From assembly GCF_000003605.2 (NCBI RefSeq), contig NW_003133843.1, positions 676,998-716,265 of the forward strand: a stretch of DNA of 39,268 nt, read 5' to 3'. The position numbers and the translations under genes were made by a program. Shown in pieces: positions 30,149 to 39,268 of the stretch. Within the stretch, counting starts at the first letter, position 1, and each line of letters opens with the position of its first letter. The notes beneath the pieces were generated by a model, which worked only from the letters and a program-made list of their open reading frames with translations, was not told the origin of the DNA and made no database searches. Origin of the DNA: Saccoglossus kowalevskii (Eukaryota > Hemichordata > Enteropneusta > Harrimaniidae).

Positions 30149-31332
30149 CTTGAAAAGTTACACATCTGCCATGGATTTGTGTTGAATAAAAATGACGATT
30201 ACAAGTCCGATGTGATCAAAACTGTAATGTTGTCTCTCATTTCGTGAATATTTACAGCTCAGTACTACTGTTACTCGACGTTGTCATGTTTGTAGTTTCA
30301 TTTCTTATGCAAATAGCAATGGAACCCCTAGCTTATTGGATATTCGCATCCAGAGGCGTACAAATTAGGAGACACATCAGCAATGTCAATTATACATTTG
30401 AAGGCAGTAAAAGGTATTTTATTTTGCTTAGAGAATAAAGTGAATGATAACAATTATAACAATATAATTTACTTATAAAGAATGCAATCAAAAAGTAGCC
30501 ATATTAAGCTTTTATACTCTGGGGGGTTCTCACTGTGCCTTTTGACCTTTATCGGTGGGAGGTCATTACCGAGCTGTTGTCAACCTATTTTTTCACTAAT
30601 CTGTTGTGTATTGGAAATGTAGGGACTCGGTGACCTGGTTACGGCTCGATATCGTTTATGGTCACTGTCACAGTGTTTGAATAGACAAAATATTTTATCT
30701 TATCGCCAAAAAATACAACAAAAAAACTAAATTCAGATTAAGGCTAGTTTGACTATTTGTTATGTACTGTTGTGCTTTTATAGTTTTACACTGGCAGTAA
30801 AACACTGCTCGATAAAAAAAATTATCGTCGTACACGTGTGAATGGTATATTGGATAATTGAAACAACAAACATTTTTTTTTATATTTGATCACGGTGACA
30901 GTTCACTGTGTGTTTTGTTTTTTTTTGTTATCACGTTGTTACTCCTTTCTGTACAGTGACAATTTTCCGAGTCGCTGAAAAGACTTTTCCAGAAGTATTT
31001 TGTACGAAATTCATTTTCATTGATTAGTTAAATGTAAAATATTGGGCATAAGTTATATTTGCTGTATTTTATTTTCACCAAATCATCACTTCAGCGGGAA
31101 GAGCGAAAATAAATTCCAAGCGGAAAAGCCACAATGGTCCTGATTTTGATCCCCACATTTTGTAACCCGATTTTCAAAAATTTAGTCAGTAGTTGTATTT
31201 GATGTGACGATACAAATTTTGATCGTTATCGTTCGAAAAATACATCAACGCATTATCATATTTTTGTTAAAATACTGTATTCCAGTACTTTAACATATTA
31301 GATATAATTTACGTATATGTTTTGCTCTTAAG
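30149..31332. other. Intergenic, 5' side of the armadillo-FN3 gene
   Basis: No TATA or CpG-type promoter of the minus-strand gene is obvious. A plus-strand 64-codon ORF (30244-30438) has hydrophobic residues but no recognised family. A degenerate TA-family element lies at 30961-31121. Confidence 0.5.
30961..31121. mobile_element. Degenerate TA-family miniature transposon
   Basis: Fragments GTCGCTGAAAAGACTTTTCC, AATTCATTTTCATTGATT, TTAAATGTAAAATATTGGGC and AAATAAATTCCAAGCGG are family blocks in order, but both ends are eroded. Confidence 0.6.
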
Positions 31333-31380
31333 GGGCGGCAGTCATCACGCTACGCATGCGTGGCTCGACGACTGCCGCCC
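31333..31380. repeat. GC-rich inverted repeat (hairpin)
   Basis: Arms GGGCGGCAGTC (31333-31343) and GACTGCCGCCC (31370-31380) are perfect complements. The 26-base loop itself contains the palindrome ACGCATGCGT (31352-31361). It is far more GC-rich than its surroundings and sits just upstream of the TATA-like box. Confidence 0.8.
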
Positions 31381-31393
31381 TTTGAACCACCTC

Positions 31394-31402
31394 TATAAAT
31401 AG
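31394..31402 (+). promoter_or_regulatory. TATA-like box
   Basis: TATAAATAG, a near-consensus TATA element. A start site about 30 bases further on would fall between the two candidate ATGs of the small membrane ORF and favour the second (31431). Chance occurrence is possible in AT-rich DNA. Confidence 0.4.
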
Positions 31403-31415
31403 ACATGTTGTTGGC

Positions 31416-31604
31416 ATGCGAAGTACGAACATGATAGAAACACCGCTGTATTACGTAGCGTCTACAAAGTTAACTTTTGACCAATTAGGGGCATTCCCGC
31501 CGAGGTTTCAGTACTCTACAGAGACTATAAATAAGACGCGCCATGCAGTCCTTACCGCGTTGTTGTGTTTTACGATTGCATCTGTTTATGTAACTTTCTG
31601 GTAA
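31416..31604 (+). CDS. Possible small single-pass membrane protein (62 aa)
   Basis: Open frame from ATG 31416 (or the in-frame ATG at 31431) to TAA at 31602. The N-terminal half is polar (TPLYYVASTKLTFDQLGAFP) and the C-terminal 20 residues, HAVLTALLCFTIASVYVTFW, form a plausible membrane helix after a basic stretch (NKTRH). The stop overlaps a good donor, TTCTG|GTAAGG, so this may instead be a first coding exon ending at 31600. A TATAAATAG box lies at 31394-31402. Codon use and length resemble small mitochondrial or ER membrane proteins, but I do not recognise the family and found no downstream exon. Confidence 0.4.
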   Translation: MRSTNMIETPLYYVASTKLTFDQLGAFPPRFQYSTETINKTRHAVLTALLCFTIASVYVTFW

Positions 31605-34600
31605 GGTCTCTGGTATATCAGTGGATATACTAGTACTGCATTGATGTAATACACTATTCTACGTGTTTATTACTTCCATATACGTTTTTATTGATTGTTT
31701 CGTTTGTTTATCATGGCATTTCATGATTATTTCGGATATAGCCCAGTTACGAACCCTAACCCCCCCAAAAAAAAAAAAAAAAAAAAAAAAAAAACGCCGG
31801 AGAACCCACTTAGTTAAAGTAGCCATGGCGTACGGTAGTATATGCTCCGTGTATATCACTCGTAAGAGACTCTCGACACCGGGGTTGGGGTTGCTATTAT
31901 CTAATCACATCGTTTTCGGACGTCATGCTGACTCGAAAAAAATAATTGGTGATGGCATATTTCCCCAGGGGGGTACTCCAAGTCAGAACTTGTACCCATG
32001 CTTAAGTATAGCTTTTCAAAAAAGCCTCTAAACCCGTACTTATTTTTGTTAAAATATACCCTTTTTCAAGTGCAGAAACTTAAAATAGATACCGTATATA
32101 CATACTACTAAAAGCATGCTATTTCCAAGTTGAGGTAACATGAATTCATGAGATTTCTTTTTTCACACTCTATTTAATGTATTTTAAAATATTAATCCCT
32201 AAAAACGGTACACGCGTATACGCGTCAAATAGCTAAATAACACCCTTTTACGCGTTTTTTTTTTTACTTCAGCTTGCGTACCATATTTTATTCAAAGAAA
32301 CCCCTCCCCTGGGTATATTTCGCGGGCCACAAAGAACGTTAACGTTACATAAGTTTGTTATTGGTGTTTTTATTTATAATACAAATAACGATTGTACATC
32401 TATTTCGGATTTTCTCGCTGCATTCATTCATTTTATTGTTGCTATGGGTTTCGTAATTCAGTTTTGAAAGACAAATTTAGTATTACACAAAACCCAAAAT
32501 AGTATGGGATATCTTTCGTACATTTATTTATTTATTTGGCGTTTTTGTTATGAATTTGAGCTTATTATAAAATGCGGCAATTTTTAATTATTAAAATATA
32601 ATATAATATAAATCAATTATATAAATATCACCAGTTAACATGTCGGTTTAATTTTGTTTCGTGAATAATCCGATTCGTGCTATTATATATGTATATAATA
32701 TCTTTATGTACACTTTATGATTTTGCTTTTATTTCTTAATATGAATGCTAATTATGATTCGAGATATTTTTTTTTCTTCGAGTGTATGTTTTTTTTCTTC
32801 TGATTGTTTTTGTCACGGAATGACAACCATGTTTGATTGGATTTTTAATCTATGTCCATTTCCGTTTAGGATACAAACATTCAAACATGCAGAGAAATGA
32901 TGAGTTCACTTCAAACCAAAGATCAACGTATTATATTTTTTATTTATATTTGTTGGAATTATATACAAACAATAATATGTAAAAAACGCATTGAATGTTA
33001 ATAAAGAAGCGCGAGCACCAAAAAGCATAGTAAATAATTGCGACTAGACGACTGTAACTTTATTTGCAAACTACGAACGTTGGTGGCGGTTTCATGATTT
33101 GTAAAAAAAATGAGCGTCTTCGGGGAGTCGTCACCTGTGCATGCCTCAGATGACCATAGCGTGTCTTTGTTTACAAACAAGCGTCTACCCATGAGCCTTA
33201 AAGTTTTTTGAGTGTGTTGTTATCGTCGCCTGAAACTCAATTCCCGCGCGTGCGCAGGTGACAACCTTCCCGCTTTAAACTTGTTTGTAAATGAATAAAT
33301 AAATTAATACAGGATATTTGTACACATCAAAATCACCTGCTCCGGAGAAGAAATGCTGAAAAACTGTAATGACAATGTTTATCACGGCTTGTAGACTTAA
33401 TTTTATCGCTGGATAAATATCAACCAGTTGGAGCAAAAGGATAAGTTTTCCACCAAACGAACGTCGCCAATTACAGAGGTATTGCCTTGCTGCCCCTCCC
33501 TCAGCAAGATTGTTACTTACATTTCGAATGGTCTACTTGTGAACTAGGCAGAGGATAACATTATCGTTGAAGTTCAATCTCAGGTTCGTAGGGATACAGC
33601 AGGCTACGTGATTGTATTACAAAGCCTTGACCAGAAATAACTAAAAAGAAAGGGTGGTCGTTTTTATTGATTTCTCAATTTTTTTAATCTGGCCTCGTTC
33701 TATTATGTGTGCTTTGCATGTTTGAGTTTTAAAAAAAAACACTTCAATAAATGTATAATGAAATTAACTTAAGTCATGTGGATTTTGTGCGGGGGGCTTA
33801 CATATTATTTCGAGTCTAAAATATATACGAGACAACGCACTTGCTTCATATAAGAACAAGTTTGAAATGAAGGGCATTGAAATAACTAGGGCTTTCAACA
33901 ACATGGGTATTCTTATGACGCTGAATATGTAGGTACAGTCGACGTATCAATCAGTTATAACGAAAAAATTAACCAATTGGAAGTATTTTACATTGGAGTA
34001 TTGGGTTTCCGCTTTAATTTCCGACTAATAATTGCGATCAAGAAAGTGCGTGGTCTCTCTCGAAACTTTTATGGTGTATAATTACACAGACCTAATATAG
34101 AAAAGTACATTTTATATTTTTATATTTGTAATGAGTGTTAATTCTCGTGAAAATATTGAGGTTTTTTTGGGGTAAACGTGGTAGATTTTATATATGAAAC
34201 GTCAGTGGCGGCGGCACAGAGAGAGGGGCAGAGGGGGCAGTCTCCCCCTCGAAATAAGTGTTGGGGCGCCCCTCCAAAATCAAGCTGAAACCTTTTGCTT
34301 AGCAATGCTGAGTACGCTAGGTTCAACAGGAAGGATTATTTGGGAAAAATAAAGGAGCTACTTTTCAAGTACGGGTGATTGGAGCAACATGTGCCCGTGA
34401 AAGATACCCATGTTATTAATTTGTTTTCAAACAAGATTACCGGACTGTTTAATACAGGAAAAGTCTACAGCAAGCCAACAATCCAGCACAATGCGTAATT
34501 ATGTTTATTTCAAGTCCATCTTGCAATAAGAATTGTACTTGTATTTGTAGCTGATTGTCGCGAATATTTAGAATATTCTGGGGAACGCAATTTTTCCATG

Positions 34601-34904
34601 GAATAATGACATGGATTCCTATGTAAATTGTTTTAAGAAATGCTTATTAAAGTGTTACCGGGTAAAACACGTAACAGGCTATAACAAAAATTAAATAAAG
34701 TAGTACTTTTGAAACCAAATATTGTTAAAAATAAAATATGCAACATTTTTGATAGGTCGAAATACACGCCTTTCCTTGTCATGTTCGAACGTTGGGGGCG
34801 GTTATGAAGCATGCGCATTAAAAACACGTATATGCTATTTATCAAGGAGTCCGAACTGTTCGTGTTTGGACCCCGTGGTCTGGATCGAATTTAACGAATT
34901 TACA
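31605..34904. other. Intergenic, upstream of the FMO gene
   Basis: C-run then about 30 A residues at 31761-31793 (simple repeat or processed-element tail). An NRF-1-type site at 33245. A GC-rich patch at 34203-34270 (GTGGCGGCGGCACAGAGAG) looks like a transposon fragment. No confident gene; the FMO promoter should be just upstream of 34905, where GCATGCGCAT (34811-34820) is NRF-1-like. Confidence 0.45.
33245..33256 (-). promoter_or_regulatory. NRF-1-type site
   Basis: The minus strand reads TGCGCACGCGCG, a full match to YGCGCAYGCGCR. A minus-strand ATG follows at 33192 (64-codon ORF MGRRLFVNKDTLWSSEACTG, not recognised). It may mark a promoter for an unrecognised transcript or a divergent one for the FMO side. 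Confidence 0.35.
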
Positions 34905-35022
34905 ATGACAGAAAGAAAGCGTATTCTAGTTATTGGTGCAGGAGTGTCGGGATTGACTGCCATCAAAAGTTGTTTGGAAGAAGATCTGCAACCAGTCTGC
35001 TTTGAACGAGACGATCAGCTCG
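34905..35022 (+). CDS. FMO exon 1
   Basis: ATG at 34905 with A at -3. The frame is open further upstream, but FMOs begin a few residues before the Rossmann strand, so this Met is preferred. Ends CTCG|GTATGT after 39 codons plus one base (ending ERDDQL). The intron that follows is about 3 kb and mostly repeats. Confidence 0.88.
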
Positions 35023-38000
35023 GTATGTCTGCCATAGGTCCCTGGACAGCTTCTGACACTTGTTATTAGCCCCCACCCGGACAAAGTCCGGGAGGGGCTT
35101 GTAGTTTCGCTTTCGTCAGTCCGTCAACCCGCCCGGAGTAATTTCTCGGAGATGGCTGACCGAATGATTTTTTTGAAACTTGGTACAAAGACATAGTGGT
35201 CAACCATACATGTGCACGTCAATTTATTTTCCGATTCGATTAAATATGGCTGACTGGCGACCATTTTTAATGCCAAAATTCAGTCAAATTCGGTCCTTGT
35301 GTGTCCATCATCATTTCTCGGAGATGGCTTGACCGATTTTGTTGAGACTTGTTACTAAGACAAAGGGACCACCCATACAGATGCACGTTTAATTGTTTTA
35401 CTTTTTTGAAATGATCAAATATGGCCGACTGGCAGCCATTTTAATTGTTAATCATGGCTTTTGTCTGTCCATTGATATTTCTCAAAGATGCCTTGACTGA
35501 TTTTAATGATGCTAGGTACTCAGTGAAGATGTATACATATTGACATAGATTTATTTCCTGATTTGATCAAATATGGCTGCCTGGCGGCCATTTTGAATGT
35601 CAAAATCTTGTAAAATTCAGTTTTTCTTGGTGTGTCCATCTTCATTTCTCAGAGATGCCTGGACCAATTTTGCTGAGACTTGGTACAAAGACAGAGTGAC
35701 CACTGGTAGAGATGAACATCATTTTTTGTGTGTGAATAGATTAAATATGGCCATCTGGTGGCCATTTTGAATCTAATGCTTTGGGTTGTCCGTTGTAATT
35801 TTTTAAAGAGGACTTGGTCAAATTTGTTGAAGCTTAGTACAGTGATAAAGAGACCCACCGTGCAGATGCATGTCAGTTTATTTACGGATTCAATTAAACA
35901 TGGTTGACTGGCAGCCATTTTGAATGTCACATTTCCTTCAAATTCAGTCCTGGTGTGTCCATTGTCATTTCTCTGAGAAGGCTGGACTGATTTTGCTGAG
36001 ACACAGTTACCACTTTTACCGATGCACATTGATTTATTTTTTCAAGGAATCAATTAATGAGCTCATTTGCATATTTAATTATTAATTGTTAATATCTTGT
36101 GCACTAATAGTCCAAATCAGACCAAACTTGGTAGAGACTTGATTTGTCAATATAAGATATATGCTATGCAATATTGAGTTTCAATTTAATTAACGAGCTC
36201 ACTTGTATATTTAATGAATTTTTATTTTTTCTTAATATCTTGTGAACTAATTGTCTGAATGAGACAAAACTTGGTATAGACTTACTAGATCTGTCAATAT
36301 AAGATGTGTGCTATGCAATATTGACTTTCAACATAATTAATGAGCTAATATGAATATTTAATTAATTTTGATTTTTTGACTCCTGTGTGCGAAGCACAAA
36401 AAGGGAGTCTTTGCAGTTAGTGTATGTGTCTGTTCCACTGATATCTCAAGAACCATACATTGATTTTTGCTGAAACTTGGTGCATAGATGCTCTGGGCCA
36501 ATGCGCAGATTTGATTAGGTTTTGGTAAAAATCCATGCATATTAATTACCTAATTTGCATGATAATTTGCTGATTTTTAGCTGTTCCATGACTGTTCCAC
36601 TGATATCTAAAGAACCACTCATTGGATTTTGATGAAACTTGGCACATAGATGCTCCAAACTAATGCACAGATTTGATTAGTTTTGGGTAAACATCTGTGC
36701 AATATTAATTACCTAATTTGCATAATTAATTAATTTTCAGCTTTTGATATTTCAAGTAGTAATCATCACATTTCAATGAAATTTGGTACATAGATGTCAT
36801 AGGACACTGCACAGACTTGATAGTTTTTAGGGTAATATGAGTACATGTTTATTTTACCGCATCCCTTGTATGATAATCAATCTGTCTTTTATGGCGCCAT
36901 ACAGTGAAGACAAATTTTAAATAACCCTAAACTGAAGTAATCTCCAACTTCACCATAACACCGGATAATGACTATATTCAACCACGGTCCCTGGAGGGAC
37001 TGTGATTCAACTTTGCGATAGTTTTGATGTGGAGCTATAAGCCCAAAAAAGTTTCAAGTCAGTGGTGCAGGCTGAACTTTTCTGCACTTATTTTACCACA
37101 TCACCCTCTATCAACATATTTAGTAAACCTGCAAAAGCGACAAATAATCTAGGGGAAAAAACAAATTGACCAGAAACCCCTTTTTTTTATTGCGAGGCCG
37201 CAGCGACAAATAATCTGGGGGAAAAAAATTGACCAGAAACCCTTTTTTTCATTGTGAGCCCTAACATGTTTAATTTGAAAATAATTTTTTTTCATTGAAA
37301 TTTTTGTTTCAAATTAGTCAAAATTTTTCAAGATATTTTGGTCCATCAGTGAAATAAACATGATGTAAAAGTATTTATGTCTGGCCAGTATGCTGTGCAT
37401 GCGTGAATCTAATGCATATGAGTTCATATAATTGGATTGGGATCTTAGTTTTATAACAACAATACTTTCCAGTATTATGTGAATTGTTGTCATTTTTAAC
37501 TTTTTTTTTGGTGAATTTGTACTCCCGGAAAATGCCAGGATGTGTGACCTTATAGAGGTCGTGCATATGACCCTATTAATTAGGTATTATTAATGGATTA
37601 ATTATAATGCATATATTTTTGTGATTACCTTTATAGTTTGATACACTGCAGTTAGACATGGTCGCTAGTAAAAATGAAATCTCTAAATCTTTTTGCTAAT
37701 CTGATAGTAGTTTTATAAACAAAATTTTTTCTATTGTTAAGACCTAGTTTTTTTAAACTGACAATTAGGCAAAGTCCATAAATTTATAATTCAAAAACTA
37801 GTTAACGTTTCCCCAACTTTTTTATTTGAACTTTTAAATAGCTAGTCACCGAGAATAGTTTTAATTTGGTACATAAATATACCCAGAATGCATTATGTAT
37901 ATCTGCATATTATCGTAGCAGAGCAAGTATAGGTCATGTGACCTGACATATTATTCAATTACAAAAAAAAAACAGTATCCAAAATAAATGCAGCAAATGA

Positions 38001-38491
38001 CCCTTTAAGTTTCTCCCCAGGAGGAGTTTGGTACTACACCGAAGACCTGAGACCTGGTCAGTCCTCTGCAGCCTATAAAAGTATTATCTCCAATAACACA
38101 AAGGAAACATTATGTTTCTCTGATTTTCCACTCCGAAAAGAAGACCCAGCTTATCTGCCCTATGATGCAGTTACTCAATATCTCGTCAATTATGCAAATC
38201 ACTTTGGATTAGGCAAGTATATCCATTACAACAGAAATGTTGTCAAAGTTGAAATGTGTAAAGACTATGAAACTACTGGACAATGGGATGTCTCGTACGT
38301 GGAAGGTGGCAATGGTGGTGGTGACGTCACAGTGGAAACATTTGACGGTATAATGATGTGTAGCGGCGGTGGTTTAGGAAAGCCATACATTCCTGCTATT
38401 CCAGGGCTGGATAAATTTAAAGGAATTACAATTCATGGAAATGCCTACAGACAACCTGCTCCCTTTATTGGGAAAAAGGTCATAGTGGTTG
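34905..38491 (+). CDS. Flavin-containing monooxygenase, N-terminal part (two exons; rest beyond window)
   Basis: FMOs use FAD, NADPH and O2 to oxygenate N and S nucleophiles. The gene is built from exon 34905-35022 and exon 38021-38491, joined in phase through a Gly codon. The protein begins [18 protein letters not shown], the FAD-binding GxGxxG Rossmann motif, with the acidic ribose-binding residue in CFERDD about 20 residues later. Exon 2 gives [14 protein letters not shown], and [11 protein letters not shown], which matches the FMO signature FxGxxxHxxxY. It ends KKVIVVG, the start of the NADPH-binding Rossmann motif, whose rest lies on a later exon. About 196 residues of the usual 450-530 are present. 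Class B monooxygenase relatives (YUCCA, Baeyer-Villiger) are less likely. Which FMO paralogue it is cannot be told. Confidence 0.9.
35141..36050. repeat. Tandem repeat of about 165-bp units, six copies, in FMO intron 1
   Basis: Copies begin with ATTTCTCGGAGATGGCTTGA-like sequence at about 35141, 35313, 35476, 35643, 35797 and 35966. Each has GAAACTTGGTACAAAGACA, a GATGCACGT block, and AAATATGGCTGACTGGCGGCC. Copies are 70-80 percent alike by eye. Confidence 0.9.
36055..36376. repeat. Tandem repeat of about 135-147-bp units, 2.3 copies
   Basis: Units begin TAATGAGCTCATTTGCATAT and contain TTAATATCTTGTG, AAACTTGGTA and TATGCTATGCAATATTGA. They directly follow the 165-bp array and share its AAACTTGGTA core. 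Confidence 0.85.
36377..36840. repeat. Tandem repeat of about 160-bp units, three copies
   Basis: Units contain CTGTTCCACTGATATCTCAA, GAAACTTGGTGCATAGATGC and ATTAATTACCTAATTTGCAT; clear copies at 36431 and 36593 and a weaker one at about 36747. It is led by TGTGTGCGAAGCACAAAAAG. AAACTTGG is again in every unit. Confidence 0.85.
36841..38020. other. 3' part of FMO intron 1
   Basis: Contains a near-duplicate pair at 37136 and 37202 (GCGACAAATAATCTGGGG then GACCAGAAACCCC). The rest is AT-rich intron with no gene seen. Confidence 0.55.
38021..38491 (+). CDS. FMO exon 2
   Basis: Acceptor TTCTCCCCAG, donor GTTG|GTGAGT; two bases, 156 codons and one base. It carries the family landmarks [22 protein letters not shown], the central YANHFGL helix, and the FxGxxxHxxxY signature near its end. 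The exon-intron break inside VVG interrupts the NADPH GxGxxG motif. Confidence 0.9.
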
Positions 38492-38880
38492 GTGAGTAAA
38501 TCATTTTTTAAGATATTTAATTATGAAAACAATTTTTTTTTACTTACTCCCTCCCTGTGTATGAAGCTCATAATAGAAGTCTTTGTGGTTACCCTGTCTG
38601 TGTGTGTGCATACAGATGTATGTTTGATTTTCAGGTCAACTGTTGACTTTATCGAGCTGAGCTTATCATATGAGTTATTGTCAAACAGTGCCTGAACTTG
38701 TTAACTTATTACTTTTTCAACTTGTTCTTGAAAACTAAAAGTCTGATTTATGTACCTTTGGTAGACTTCTCGTAGATGTGCTCATCACGCGATAATATCA
38801 GCAATTCTCTAATTTAGGTAAATATGTTTGTCATTTTTGGTGAAAATTGATATTTTCAACTTCTTATCATACATATAGGT

Positions 38881-39268
38881 ATAGATGACTGTTTAACACA
38901 GTGTGTACATGCCAATAGATGACTGTTTAACACAGTATGAACATGCCAATAGATGACTGTTTAACACAGTATGTACATGCTAATAGATGACTGTTTAACA
39001 CAGTATGTGCATGCCAATAGATTACTGTTTAACACAGTATGTACATGTCAATATATAGATGACTGTTAAACACAGTATGTACATGTCAATAGATGACTGT
39101 TTAACACAGTATGTGTATGCCAATATATGACTGTTTAACACAGTATGTGAATGCCAATAGATGACTGTTTAACACAGTATGTACAAGTCATGCTAATAGA
39201 TGACTGTTTAACACAGTATGTACATGCCAATAGATGACTGTTTAATACAGTATGTACATGTCATATAC
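38881..39268. repeat. 34-bp minisatellite, at least 11 copies, continues past the window
   Basis: Units of ATAGATGACTGTTTAACACA then GTATGTACATGCCA. Each contains the short inverted repeat ACTGT-TTAAC-ACAGT. It lies in FMO intron 2. Unrelated in sequence to the 34-bp array at 7418. Confidence 0.95.

Noticed and set aside
31663-32031. 122-codon plus-strand ORF with a poly-Lys run
   Set aside because: The Lys run is the poly-A tract at 31765-31793; the rest has no recognised motif and no splice support.
34722-34904. In-frame upstream extension of FMO exon 1 by 61 codons
   Set aside because: FMOs start just before the first Rossmann strand, and the upstream residues are Cys/Ser-rich with no resemblance to the family, so the ATG at 34905 is preferred.
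1-39268. tRNA, rRNA or other structured RNA genes
   Set aside because: No cloverleaf with conserved A and B box sequence, and no rRNA-like stretch, was found on reading either strand.

Overview
The window is animal nuclear DNA. It is AT-rich and intron-rich, has one 650-base assembly gap (14326-14975), and is packed with minisatellites and short non-autonomous DNA transposons. Nothing is bacterial. Gene families, intron sizes and repeat style fit a marine invertebrate (for example a hemichordate, cephalochordate, echinoderm or lophotrochozoan), but the sequence does not let me name the lineage.

Two protein genes can be built with phase-consistent splice sites. The main one runs on the minus strand from a start codon at 30148 to beyond the left edge of the window. 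I place 17 exons, one of them cut by the gap. They encode an N-terminal armadillo-like helical repeat region, three fibronectin type III (FN3) domains, and a charged then Gln/Ser-rich tail. Every junction outside the gap keeps the reading frame. I do not recognise a named orthologue. The second gene, on the plus strand from 34905, is the N-terminal part of a flavin-containing monooxygenase (FMO); its remaining exons lie beyond the right edge. Between the two is a possible small single-pass membrane protein (31416-31604) just downstream of a TATA-like box and a GC-rich hairpin.

Layout: 1-4776, tail exons with a 27-bp minisatellite of about 69 copies in an intron; 4873-5468, 37-bp array; 5569-11275, FN3 exons with a 34-bp array at 7418-7740; 11730-17025, armadillo exons, the gap, and a 62-63-bp array at 15870-16800; 17026-29951, giant intron 1 with most transposon copies and a palindrome-rich candidate regulatory patch near 19054-19103; 29952-30148, first exon; 30149-34904, intergenic; 34905-38491, FMO exons around a 3-kb intron of older tandem repeats; 38881 to the end, another 34-bp array.

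No operon, defence system or clearly new enzyme system is visible. The most interesting things are the armadillo-FN3 protein, two unrelated intronic tandem arrays whose units carry a perfect CArg-type (SRF) site, and a nested insertion of one miniature transposon into another that fixes the TA target duplication and the order of insertion.
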